Assembly (NCBI GenBank): GCA_009777735.1
Contig: WRLF01000007.1
Location: 1-64,000, forward strand
Source of the DNA: Treponema sp.
Lineage (GTDB): Bacteria; Spirochaetota; Spirochaetia; Treponematales; Breznakiellaceae
Length of the DNA: 64,000 nucleotides
Direction: 5' to 3'
How positions within the stretch are numbered: position 1 is the first letter of the stretch; each line of letters starts with the position of its first letter. The translations under genes were made by a program, and so were the position numbers. The notes under the pieces are model-generated. The model was not told the origin of the DNA. It ran no database searches and saw only the letters and a program-made list of their open reading frames with translations. Positions 51,088 to 59,038 of the stretch are shown piece by piece.

Positions 51088-51128
51088 GGTTTAACTATAG
51101 CAGAGGTAAGAGGTAAAAGGGAATAGTG
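51004..51128 (-). repeat. 125-bp segment of the cysS 5' region, duplicated at 52361-52485
   Basis: The first 28 codons of cysS, its -10 box and the upstream heptamers (CTATTCC, CTTTTAC, CTCTTAC) recur 1357 bp away in the same orientation with a single mismatch. Confidence 0.9.
51088..51128 (-). promoter_or_regulatory. heptamer array and leaderless promoter of cysS
   Basis: On the minus strand heptamers CTATTCC, CTTTTAC, CTCTTAC, CTCTGCT precede TATAGT (51094-51099). Six bases separate it from the ATG at 51087. There is no ribosome-binding site. Confidence 0.5.
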
Positions 51129-51152
51129 GTTAGTGAATAGGGGCTGGGGGTT

Positions 51153-52052
51153 TTAGTTGGCTGACAAGATCTTGATGGTTTCCATGTCGAGGCCGGTAAT
51201 GTCATGGATTGTTTCTATCGGATATCCTTTTGCCAGGGCATTTCGGGCATTATCAAGTAATTCTTTCTCTTTTTCTAGTTTTCCTTCACGCTTGGCGGTG
51301 ACCAGCTTGCTCTGCATATCAACCTGGTACTTGTATTCGCTCTCCAACCGGGCGCGTTCATACTCGTCTCTGCTAATTGTCATTAATACCTGATTTGCCA
51401 TGGCTATACCCTCATCCTGCTGCAGTATTTCGTTAATTGTACCGCGTTTCCCCTTATCTGTCAAATATTCTAAAAACACTGCCCACCGTTCGGAGACGGC
51501 CATTTCATTTATGGGTTTTTCCACAATAGTATCCAGTTTGGATAGTTCAATGGTTATTATATAAGTCATGCCATTAAGCGAGACTCCGCGAATTGGATCA
51601 TAATATTTAAAAACATGGTAATATGAATCGTCTGTGAAAAACTTCATATTTGCCAAAATTGCTATCTGGTACGTCTGTTTTAAATCTGCATAACTGCTGC
51701 CGCTGCCTTTGATATCCTGTCCGCCGAATAATCTTGATGTGTAATATTCCAGGCGTATGGGTTCAAAAATATCGGGATTAAGGCACATTTCTACATTAAT
51801 CAGTTCGCCGTTTTCCGCCTTGCATTTTATGTCAAAGCGTATCTGCCTATCCCTGATATTTTCAATTGGCGGCTCGTTGGAAAGAATTGAGACGATTGTG
51901 ACACTCCTGTCAATAAGCGCCGAAACAAATTGAGAAAGAGCTCCTGAAGATTCCGGCGTATCCTTGGTGAATACTGCCTTGAAAACATTGTCCATACGGA
52001 TGTCCAGAGGGTCGTCGTCCGGCTGGACATAGGAAATCGGGTACTGGTTCAT
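51153..52052 (-). CDS. Rpn-family recombination-promoting nuclease/putative transposase (PD-(D/E)XK)
   Basis: The protein has 299 residues. DNVFKAVFTKD at the start, then RFDIKCKAENGELINVEMCL carry the PD-(D/E)XK-type catalytic Asp/Glu. YYTSRLFGGQDIKGSGSSYADLKQTYQIAIL and ERWAVFLEYLTDKGKRG are conserved in the family. The C-terminal region is a coiled coil. Rpn proteins cut DNA and promote RecA-independent recombination. A shorter piece of a related gene lies at about 52484-52523. AGGAGG precedes the start. Confidence 0.87.
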   Translation of the reverse strand: MNQYPISYVQPDDDPLDIRMDNVFKAVFTKDTPESSGALSQFVSALIDRSVTIVSILSNEPPIENIRDRQIRFDIKCKAENGELINVEMCLNPDIFEPIRLEYYTSRLFGGQDIKGSGSSYADLKQTYQIAILANMKFFTDDSYYHVFKYYDPIRGVSLNGMTYIITIELSKLDTIVEKPINEMAVSERWAVFLEYLTDKGKRGTINEILQQDEGIAMANQVLMTISRDEYERARLESEYKYQVDMQSKLVTAKREGKLEKEKELLDNARNALAKGYPIETIHDITGLDMETIKILSAN

Positions 52053-52291
52053 AGTTTTCCTCCTGAGGAAACTGGATTTTGTAACCTGTTAAATGCTACA
52101 CCCTATATATGGTGCGATAATGGCTTTTGCTTGTATGAAATGGAATTTATTTTAAATTTAAAAACTGCCCCGAGGCAGCTTTTTAGACGGCTATGCTACC
52201 AGTGGTGTACCTCGTTTCAAGGTAAAAGGTAAGAGTGAAAAGTGAATAGTGTCGTTATCCGAGGGCTTGAGGTATTTCCAACAAGACTACG

Positions 52292-52444
52292 CTACCAGTG
52301 GTGTATCCCCGCACCGAGCGACACCATGGAAATTCGGTGTCTGACACCTTTGCGTGACCTGCCGTAAAAACCGACTTTGCCGGTTTCCAGCGGCTCAAAA
52401 ACCTGCATTGTTCTGCCAAGGGTGTTGAAAAAATGAAAAGGCAT
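52292..52444 (-). pseudogene. truncated second copy of cysS
   Basis: Starting at ATG 52444 the frame repeats the first 28 residues of CysRS (to GKVGFYG), then runs into repeat sequence and stops at 52292, 50 codons in all. The promoter and heptamers are duplicated with it (52445-52485), so it may be transcribed. It has no enzyme function. Confidence 0.75.
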
Positions 52445-52483
52445 GGTTTAACTATAGCAGAGGTAAGAGGTAAAAGGGAATAG

Positions 52484-52523
52484 TGCGTTTTTCCTTGTTT
52501 GTCAAATATTCTAAAAAAATGCC
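52484..52523 (-). pseudogene. fragment of a Rpn-family gene
   Basis: TGTCAAATATTCTAAAAA and flanking bases match the intact Rpn gene around 51445-51485 at roughly four of five positions. Only about 40 bp remain. Confidence 0.5.
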
Positions 52524-52717
52524 CTGAGGCAGCTTTTTAGACGGCTACACTACCGGTGGTGTACCAACGCACCGAGCGACACCAGGCAAATTTGGTGACT
52601 GTCACCCATGCGCGACGTCATGCCCAAAGGCATCTTAAAGCCTGTATTTTTAGGTTGTTCTTTTTTATTGTTCTTGTGCTTCACTTTTTTTACTCCTTTT
52701 TTAATGTCACCCTAGAT

Positions 52718-52740
52718 CCTCGGGTCAAGCCCGAGGATGA
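52718..52740. repeat. stem-loop repeat ATCCTCGGG/CCCGAGGAT
   Basis: A perfect 9-bp inverted repeat with loop TCAAG. This stem-loop sequence is recalled as a short repeat found in many bacterial genomes. There is no T-run. Confidence 0.6.
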
Positions 52741-52896
52741 CCGGCGGTCTAAGTAAATAATGTTCCCTTTCTATCCCAAAAATATCATTCCGTTAAGGTT
52801 TTTGTCAACCTGTGTCAACCCGCCAGTGTCAGACACCCGAATCGTTAGTGGAAATGGTTCCTGTCACCGGGATAGCCCTCCCCTACAACAAAAGCA

Positions 52897-53123
52897 AACC
52901 CTGATTGGTGCACTTTGTTACCAGACCGGCACCGGGTGGGGCTCTCTTCTTCCCTATCCCCTGTTTTGCAAGCCCAACTTCTAATGCTTTTGGAATAAGG
53001 CGAGCGGCGGGCGGGGAGCGGGGTGCGAATGACTTCTGCGACAAGCGAAAAAAGGGGTAACCGACCCGACCTTTGTATCGGCTTGCCTGACCACTGATTA
53101 TTAATGCTTAGTTGTCAGGCAAA
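52897..53123. repeat. long repeat copy A, pair of 54228-54379
   Basis: The first 45 bp (52897-52941) and the last about 112 bp (53011-53123) match copy B with few mismatches; copy A carries about 70 bp extra in the middle. Both end in a 40-bp near-palindrome with arms TTGCCTGAC/GTCAGGCAA. Confidence 0.85.
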
Positions 53124-53251
53124 CGTACAAAGGCGTGTATCCACGGCATGGAGCAGCAGGAATGAGTACACTGCTACCCGCCCACCGCCGGTGTGGTACC
53201 AGACAAATTTGGTGACTGTCACCCAAGCGCGACGGTCACTGGTTGCGTTAC

Positions 53252-53674
53252 CTAGTTTGTTGCTGCTTTTGGTTTTTTAAAGGACAGTATCAAAAGTATA
53301 ATTGATAAAATTCCGGTACCAATGGTAGCAAGGCCTGATATTCCAATAAGTTCGCCAATGTAGAGCGGATACAGTTCATAGAAATCCATATTAACCATGT
53401 TTGCAGCGACGTTTGCCCAAATAAAATAAGTAGCGGTAATTAAACTCCCCACCAATAAAAGCCCGGGAGAAACGATTCTGCAAATTTTATTTTTCCTTAG
53501 AAATATCCCCAAAATACCGGATGCTACCAGCAGCAATGCAGGTATAATATATATCCAAGTAATTCCCATTTCTGAAAAAGCCTCTAATTGTTCGCTTGGT
53601 AAACCTGTCATCAGAAAAATAATTAAAGCTGCGACAAGAATTGACAAAATCCCGACAATAATTCTAAAAACCAT
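53252..53674 (-). CDS. small four-helix membrane protein of unknown function
   Basis: There are 140 residues with four membrane helices (about 4-24, 37-57, 68-90 and 108-131) and a short basic C-terminus KKPKAATN. No family is recognised. It lies with the next lipoprotein gene between two long direct repeats, so the pair may have moved or been duplicated as a cassette. A 23-bp gap separates the two. Confidence 0.65.
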   Translation of the reverse strand: MVFRIIVGILSILVAALIIFLMTGLPSEQLEAFSEMGITWIYIIPALLLVASGILGIFLRKNKICRIVSPGLLLVGSLITATYFIWANVAANMVNMDFYELYPLYIGELIGISGLATIGTGILSIILLILSFKKPKAATN

Positions 53675-53697
53675 AAAAAATTCCTTTGAATAGTATA

Positions 53698-54147
53698 CTA
53701 GAATACCGACATGGCAGCATCTGCCATTTTTGCTGATATAGACTGAAGCCTCTGCATTTGTGCAGGAGTTAAGTCAGAAGAAGCATTTTCCAGCTGGGTC
53801 ATTACTCTGTTTGCATTTTGCAATGCAGAAGCTGCACGTGTCACCGCTGTTAAATCGCCAGTCTGTTGGGCTCTTAATATCGCAATATAGTCATCCACAA
53901 GCCTATCGAAATCTGCTAAAAGAGCATCCCAGTCTGTACCTGAACTTGAAGTAGTAGTGGTACTTTCCTCAATAACAGGGGTAATTTCTTCAATTACGGA
54001 CATTAATTCTTCAAGAGACGTACTTGTAGAACTTTCTTCTCTGGCAGGCGCACTTGAAGAACTATTTCCTCTGTTGCAAGCTGCCAATGACAATACAATT
54101 ACCGCTATTAAAGTGATAATCCCAATTAATTTTACTTCATTTCTCAT
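53698..54147 (-). CDS. small lipoprotein, DUF6591-like helical
   Basis: A protein of 149 residues. The signal peptide ends in lipobox SLAAC. A Ser/Thr/Glu-rich linker is followed by a helical domain (DWDALLADFDRLVDDYIAILRAQQTGD, TPAQMQRLQSISAKM). The start at 54147 has AAGGAG; the longer frame to 54183 has none. It is probably anchored in the envelope. It would be cotranscribed with the four-helix membrane protein downstream. Confidence 0.7.
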   Translation of the reverse strand: MRNEVKLIGIITLIAVIVLSLAACNRGNSSSSAPAREESSTSTSLEELMSVIEEITPVIEESTTTTSSSGTDWDALLADFDRLVDDYIAILRAQQTGDLTAVTRAASALQNANRVMTQLENASSDLTPAQMQRLQSISAKMADAAMSVF

Positions 54148-54227
54148 AATGGACTCCTTAAAATAAATTTTTGAAGCATTCACTCCATAATTAACAGTAA
54201 TAATATAATACTGTATTTTTTTGTCAA

Positions 54228-54379
54228 TAACCCTGATTGGTGCACTTTGTTACCAGGCCGGTACCGGGTGGGGAGCGGGGTGCAAATGACTTCTGCGACA
54301 AGCGAAAAAAGGGGTAACCGACCCGACCTTTTTATCGGCTTGCCTGACCACTGATTATTAATGCTTAGTTGTCAGGCAA
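54228..54379. repeat. long repeat copy B, pair of 52897-53123
   Basis: It repeats copy A without its 70-bp insertion, beginning ACCCTGATTGGTGCACTTTG and ending in the TTGCCTGAC/GTCAGGCAA near-palindrome (54339-54378). Together the copies flank two genes. The rest of 54184-54473 holds only A/T-rich promoter-like sequence before the next gene. Confidence 0.85.
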
Positions 54380-54473
54380 AGCAAAAAAACATGGCTTGTG
54401 ATGCAAGCATTTCTCATTTTCACGCCATATACACTATATACATCTTTAAATTATACTTGAGAAGGAGAAGCAA

Positions 54474-55184
54474 ATGGATGCAGAAACAGTTGAAATCCCC
54501 GAGCATCTGAGGAACCTTACTTTTGAAAAAGTCTGGGCTGTAATTATGGCTGACCATGAAAAATGGGAAAAAGAACGTCAAGAGCAGGAAGCGTTACGGC
54601 AAGAACAGGAAGCGTTACGGCAAAAGGAACGTCAAGAGCAGGCAGAGCTGCGGCAAAAGGAATGGGAGAAGGAGCGCAAAGAACGTGAAGCTTTGCTGGA
54701 AAAAGAACGGCAAGATTGGAAGAAACAACAAAAAAAACTCAACCGGCAAATGGGCGATTTGCATCGCAGTTTTGGCGAGTTGGCAGAACACCTGGTTGCG
54801 CCCGGTATTACCAGAAGATTTAATGAATTAGGATACCAGTTTGACAATGTTTTACCGGGTGGGCGGAAAATTCTTGATGAAACGGGGAAGACAAAAACAG
54901 AGATTGATTTGGTTCTGGAAAACACCACTTGTATAATGGCGGTGGAAGTTAAAACGAAACCAAAGGTACAAGACATTGAACATCATATTAATCGATTGAA
55001 AATACTAAGGGAAAATCGTAATAAACATAAAGATCCCCGTAAGATTCAGGGCGCGATAGCAGGAGCGGTCTTTGGAACCGAAGAAAAAAAAGCGACTGTT
55101 GAGGCAGGTCTGTATGTAATTGAGCAATCCGGCGACACAATGAAACTCGATATTCCTTTAGGCTTTATTCCACAGGAATGGTAA
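54474..55184 (+). CDS. coiled-coil PD-(D/E)XK nuclease-like protein (DUF3782-like)
   Basis: The protein has 236 residues. Residues about 30-100 are a charged coiled coil built from QEQEALRQ-type repeats. The C-terminal half has TEIDLVLENTTCIMAVEVKTK, the Asp and Glu-x-Lys of the PD-(D/E)XK nuclease fold, and DIEHHINRLKILREN. Such genes are common in repeat-rich cyanobacterial and spirochaete genomes; targets are unknown. GAGAAGGAGAAG lies just upstream. Internal 12-24 bp repeats in the coiled coil could vary in number. Confidence 0.78.
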   Translation: MDAETVEIPEHLRNLTFEKVWAVIMADHEKWEKERQEQEALRQEQEALRQKERQEQAELRQKEWEKERKEREALLEKERQDWKKQQKKLNRQMGDLHRSFGELAEHLVAPGITRRFNELGYQFDNVLPGGRKILDETGKTKTEIDLVLENTTCIMAVEVKTKPKVQDIEHHINRLKILRENRNKHKDPRKIQGAIAGAVFGTEEKKATVEAGLYVIEQSGDTMKLDIPLGFIPQEW

Positions 55185-55200
55185 CGGCAGAGGCATATAA

Positions 55201-56151
55201 GTGGAAACCATCACCCGGCTTATTGAATCTATACTAAAAGAAAACCCTTGCGATCTTGAGGTTTTTTATAATGAACCAATGGCTGAACACAGTACTTTTA
55301 AAGTTGGCGGGCCTGCCGATTGCTGGTTAAAACCCTCCGGCGACGGTTTTCCCATGTTTACCGTAGCGTTGCTGCAGGCGGCGCGTGTTGAAAATGTGCC
55401 TGTTTTTATTCTTGGCGGAGGCGCTAATATTCTAGTTGCCGATGCAGGCATCAGGGGAATTGTCCTTGACACCGGCGGCTGGGCGGGATTGGCAGGGCAG
55501 GGGGACGGAACACTGGAATTCCGCTCCGGAACAAGCCTGGATACCGCTGCTGACATTGCCGCAGGATTGGGGCTTTCCGGCCTTGAATTTCTGGCAGGCA
55601 TGCCCGGCAGTATTGGCGGAGCAGTGTGGATGAATGCACGTTGTTACGGCGTTGAAATTGCAGATGTGCTGAAAGAAACAGAGGTGGTTGATTTCTCCGG
55701 TTCAGAGCCGCAACATCGAAGAATCATGGCAAAAAAAGAAGAATTTGCATATAAGCATAGCCCCTTTCAGAACCAAAGGAGCCTAATTCTTTCGGCTGCT
55801 TTTTTTGTGAAACAAGCGGAGGCACACGAGATTCGCGTTGAAATGAATGCTCACCGCAAAGACCGTGAAGACAAGGGACATTACCGCTATCCATCTGCCG
55901 GATCGATTTTTAAAAACAACCCCGGGTTCGGAAAGCCCGCAGGAAAAATCATTGATGAGCTTGGTTTGCGAGGGCTGCAAAAAGGTGGCGCGCAGGTTGC
56001 GCCCTGGCATGGAAACATTATCGTAAACCTTGGCAGTGCTACGGCACAAGATATCCGTGATCTTGTTGATGAAGTTTCTGTCAAAGTAACAGCCGCAACT
56101 GGTTTTGTATTTGAACCGGAAGTACTATTTGCAGGTGAGTGGTTATATTAG
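55201..56151 (+). CDS. murB: UDP-N-acetylenolpyruvoylglucosamine reductase MurB
   Basis: A flavoprotein of 316 residues. NEPMAEHSTFKVGGPADCW and FILGGGANILVADAGIRGIVLDT bind FAD. LEFLAGMPGSIGGAVWMNARCYG and YRYPSAGSIFKNNPGFGKPAGKIIDELGLRG carry the catalytic Ser and substrate site; the last Glu is in FEPEV. It makes UDP-MurNAc for peptidoglycan. The start is GTG. It follows the coiled-coil gene by 16 bp and overlaps the convergent DUF456 gene by nine bases. Confidence 0.95.
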   Translation: METITRLIESILKENPCDLEVFYNEPMAEHSTFKVGGPADCWLKPSGDGFPMFTVALLQAARVENVPVFILGGGANILVADAGIRGIVLDTGGWAGLAGQGDGTLEFRSGTSLDTAADIAAGLGLSGLEFLAGMPGSIGGAVWMNARCYGVEIADVLKETEVVDFSGSEPQHRRIMAKKEEFAYKHSPFQNQRSLILSAAFFVKQAEAHEIRVEMNAHRKDREDKGHYRYPSAGSIFKNNPGFGKPAGKIIDELGLRGLQKGGAQVAPWHGNIIVNLGSATAQDIRDLVDEVSVKVTAATGFVFEPEVLFAGEWLY

Positions 56152-56619
56152 TGTGCGTATTGCAAAAAACAGCATCATCACACTTACAGTCAATTTTATT
56201 CCTGTACCGGCAATGAATGAAAGAAATGCACCCAGTGCAACCTTTAATGCCTTGTCAGAATAGCCACGCATATGAATGATTTCACCTAACAGAGCCCCAA
56301 GAAAGGGGCCTATTATCAATCCAACGGGAACGAAAAACAAGCCGGCAATAAGTCCCAGAAATGCTCCTATTGATGCAGAACGTGATCCGCCAAAATGTTT
56401 TGTCATTATTGACGGAAGAAGATAATCCATAACAATCGCACCGGCTGAAATAAACGCCCAAGTCAGTAAAAAAATGAGGGAAAATCCCCCGCGCCCGCTC
56501 CAATGCAATACCAGCAGACCAAAATAACTTAAAGGAGGACCCGGAATTATAGGGACAACAGCGCCGACTAAACCGGCGGCAAGGAGAAAAAAGGCAAGAA
56601 TAATCAGTGCAATTTCCAT
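56143..56619 (-). CDS. DUF456 membrane protein
   Basis: There are 158 residues with four or five glycine-rich membrane helices: AGLVGAVVPIIPGPPLSYFGLL is the family's hallmark, and FLGLIAGLFFVPVGLIIGPFLGALLGEI the second. Function is unknown. It lies directly downstream of tRNA-Leu on the same strand (5 bp), so it may be read through from the tRNA promoter. Confidence 0.85.
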   Translation of the reverse strand: MEIALIILAFFLLAAGLVGAVVPIIPGPPLSYFGLLVLHWSGRGGFSLIFLLTWAFISAGAIVMDYLLPSIMTKHFGGSRSASIGAFLGLIAGLFFVPVGLIIGPFLGALLGEIIHMRGYSDKALKVALGAFLSFIAGTGIKLTVSVMMLFFAIRTLI

Positions 56620-56624
56620 ATATT

Positions 56625-56706
56625 TGTGGCCAAGAAGACTTGAACTTCCATGCCTCTCGGCACTAGCACCTCAAGCTAGCGTGTCTACCAGTTCCACCAT
56701 GGCCAC
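56625..56706 (-). tRNA. tRNA-Leu, anticodon GAG
   Basis: On the minus strand the acceptor GTGGCCA pairs with TGGCCAC with discriminator A. The anticodon stem CTAGC/GCTAG encloses TTGAGGT, giving GAG (reads CTC/CTT). A long variable arm (GTGCCGAGAGGCAT) and the T-loop GTTCAAGTC fit a class II leucine tRNA. CCA is not encoded. Confidence 0.93.
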
Positions 56707-56744
56707 ATGTCTGTGTATCTAAAGCTAACTTTTTATGCAGTTTA

Positions 56745-56750
56745 TGTCAA
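56745..56750 (-). promoter_or_regulatory. -35 box of a possible tRNA-Leu promoter
   Basis: TTGACA on the minus strand lies 38 bp before the tRNA. The -10 region 17 bp further (TAGCTT) is poor, so only the -35 is convincing. Confidence 0.3.
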
Positions 56751-56807
56751 GCTGCCGAGTTTCTGAGCAGGGAAGCTCCCTATAAACCCTGCAGCCTGCT
56801 CCGATAA

Positions 56808-59036
56808 TTAATTTTCTGCTGTCAGCGGCACTTGAGCGTAACGGATAATACGCGGGCGGTATATGTCAGCGAACCTGGCAATTCCCCCGTTTACATTGTA
56901 TGAAATATATAATTCACCTTCAGGTGAAAGTGCCGGATGCGCCTTTGCGTTGTACGTATACATACCAAGAGGGTTATCATTTTCTATCTGGCCTGCATGC
57001 GGAATCGATAAGAATGGTTCATTGGCATGGTATATCTGCCTTGAGTTTCTATAATCGCCTGCCGGGGAATCGGCAATTCTTATCCAAATCCACCGGTCAA
57101 AATATCTGGAATCCATATATACATGCCAAAATTTGCCCCTGTCCGGCCCCCATTTTACTTCGTGTATGCTGAATTCGGGTGAGAAGTCGCGCTCTGTTGA
57201 TGGATTCAAATACTTAGCGTCGGTTTTGTGGTTTCTCCACACCTGATTCCTCCATGAATGGTCATTCCACAAGTACTCGTATTTGGAAAAATCTTCTATT
57301 TCCACTTCTCTGACGCGCGTGACAACCAGGTTGCGGCCATTATCTTCAGCAACGCCGTACACATAAAGATATCCATCGGGATTAATAGCACCGGCAGCTG
57401 CAGTATTTAATAATACGGCGCTGTTCATGGCCCAGGCATCCGAACCTGCCGTATTAAAGAGATTGTTATTCGTATCTTTAATTATTACCAGTGACGATTC
57501 GTCAACAGTACCGTCTTTAATTTCCAGCCTCACTAGATCAACACCAACTTGCCTGAACCCCCAAGCCCCGCCGGCGGAATTATCTATTTTAACCGTATAT
57601 ATGTATAGTTTGTCGCCGATGACAAAATTGGCGCCCAGCCAATAAAATTGATGCGGTACCGGCGGGTCAGGTATTATCACATTGGTATTAAAAGTAATGC
57701 CCAAGTGATGCGGTGTACCGATCTGGATCGCTCTGGTATTGTTGGGCATCCCGAAACCCATGCGGGAGGCGGTAACCGGATTAACTCTTGATAAAATTGT
57801 ATCGGAAAAATGGAAAAAAGTCCTTCTGTCTTCCGGTCTTCTTGCAGGATTGTAATCTCTTCCGTCAAGGCTCACCGAATAAAATCCGTCGGCTCCGGCC
57901 CATCCGGAGTTGTCGGGAGGATATACGGAAAGCAGGGCCGTCCAGTCTGAGACATTGTCGGCATACCAGCCTTCTCCGGCATAACAGCGGATTGCGCTTA
58001 ACCCAGTCTGTGTCCCTCCGCGGTTGGTTCCGGTTATTCTGATAAACCTGGCGGATGAATTATTCATCGGGATGGTCAACGAAGGACCCATGCCGTTTTG
58101 ACCGGTTCCCGCAGGAATGGCGGTATTTGTTACAACCGATGTCCAGTTTTCCAGGTCATCCGATAATCGTACCGTGACGGATTCCAGCCCCCAATTGATG
58201 TTTGCGGTATCGTTATAATTCCATATAACAATTTTTTCCAGCGGATACCTTCCCATGATATCAATATCAAAAGTGCCGATTCTGCCTGAAACGGCGTACA
58301 TGTGAGCGGGGTTGTTGGTATGCAGGGCGTCTGCCCCTGCCGGATTCGATAAACCTGCGCCGCTTGTCACGTTGGATGAGCTTGCCGGCGGCGGCCGTTG
58401 CCGCATATCAAAAACAGGAATTGCCGCTATATACGATCCCCGGTACACCTGGTGCCGGTAACGGAATAATCGAATCTCGCTTAAGCCCCATTGTTCACCG
58501 CCATAATTTGTTTCGGGATTAATTTTCATATACCGGGCGGATACTCCGTTGAAGTCGATAATGGAACCGTCTGTTAGATTGCTTACCGGCAGCCTATCCG
58601 TTCCGCCGCCCTGTCTCAAGTTAAATCCGCCCAGTTCTGTGTAAGTGAGGTTGTCTTCAGAAAATGAAACGGTAATATCACGCAGGCCGTTTGACCCGTC
58701 GCCTGCATTATGGTTCCAGATGTTTAATTTCCCCAACTGCTCTATGCGGCCCATGTCAAAAATAAGATCCTGTTTTTCGCCGGCAAACATATCAGCCGGC
58801 CTGTTGTTATGGTAATGAATATTCCCCGCCGGCGATCCGCTCATACCGGAATTGTTGACCACGGAAATATAGACATCATCAACAGGAGTAAGCCCGATTA
58901 TTTCAAAAGAGTAACTGGGAGACGGCGCAGGTATGGATGAACTTATCCTTGGTTGGCCGCCCGTTCCGCAGCCGGAAAAACTCAGGGCAAGTATGCTAAT
59001 GATTGCCGATGAAAAAATTTTTTTTTTCATAAACAT
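56808..59036 (-). CDS. lipoprotein with two discoidin-like domains and a DUF5005/DUF4185-like domain
   Basis: A protein of 742 residues with lipobox FSGC (Cys22). Residues about 50-340 hold two F5/8 type C-like modules: FDMGRIEQLGKLNIWNHN, ITVSFSEDNLTYTELGGF, then GRYPLEKIVIWNYN and RFIRITGTNRGGTQTGLSAIR. The rest (ADGFYSVSLDGRDYNPARRPEDRRTFFHFSD, MPNNTRAI, FYWLGANFVIGDKLYIYTV) looks like a propeller with carbohydrate-active relatives. It probably binds or processes polysaccharide at the surface. It is the closest paralogue of the genes at 59916 and 63329. Confidence 0.77.
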   Translation of the reverse strand: MFMKKKIFSSAIISILALSFSGCGTGGQPRISSSIPAPSPSYSFEIIGLTPVDDVYISVVNNSGMSGSPAGNIHYHNNRPADMFAGEKQDLIFDMGRIEQLGKLNIWNHNAGDGSNGLRDITVSFSEDNLTYTELGGFNLRQGGGTDRLPVSNLTDGSIIDFNGVSARYMKINPETNYGGEQWGLSEIRLFRYRHQVYRGSYIAAIPVFDMRQRPPPASSSNVTSGAGLSNPAGADALHTNNPAHMYAVSGRIGTFDIDIMGRYPLEKIVIWNYNDTANINWGLESVTVRLSDDLENWTSVVTNTAIPAGTGQNGMGPSLTIPMNNSSARFIRITGTNRGGTQTGLSAIRCYAGEGWYADNVSDWTALLSVYPPDNSGWAGADGFYSVSLDGRDYNPARRPEDRRTFFHFSDTILSRVNPVTASRMGFGMPNNTRAIQIGTPHHLGITFNTNVIIPDPPVPHQFYWLGANFVIGDKLYIYTVKIDNSAGGAWGFRQVGVDLVRLEIKDGTVDESSLVIIKDTNNNLFNTAGSDAWAMNSAVLLNTAAAGAINPDGYLYVYGVAEDNGRNLVVTRVREVEIEDFSKYEYLWNDHSWRNQVWRNHKTDAKYLNPSTERDFSPEFSIHEVKWGPDRGKFWHVYMDSRYFDRWIWIRIADSPAGDYRNSRQIYHANEPFLSIPHAGQIENDNPLGMYTYNAKAHPALSPEGELYISYNVNGGIARFADIYRPRIIRYAQVPLTAEN

Positions 59037-59038
59037 TT

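Larger units (their letters stand above)
52053..53251. repeat. 1.2-kb gene-free region of nested repeats and gene fragments
   Basis: No intact gene is seen. The block GCAGCTTTTTAGACGGCTA occurs at about 52177 and again (last base differing in context) near 52529. The series CTACC-GTGGTGTA, CGCACCGAGCGACACCA, then a GGTGNCNGNCACC palindrome and GCGTGACC/GCGCGAC recurs near 52290, 52547 and, degenerate, 53170. Heptamers (GGTAAAA, GTGAATA) lie near 52220-52250. A cysS duplicate, a Rpn fragment and a GGATCC-free stem-loop (52718-52740) are listed separately. The region looks like a landing pad for repeats. Confidence 0.7.

Noticed and set aside
52556-52756. Short plus-strand ORFs in the 52-53 kb region
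   Set aside because: They run through palindromic repeats and heptamers, lack ribosome sites and have no protein-like pattern.
52053-53251. Possible CRISPR array in the repeat-rich region
   Set aside because: Repeats are of unequal length and irregular spacing, with no constant spacers and no cas genes in the window.
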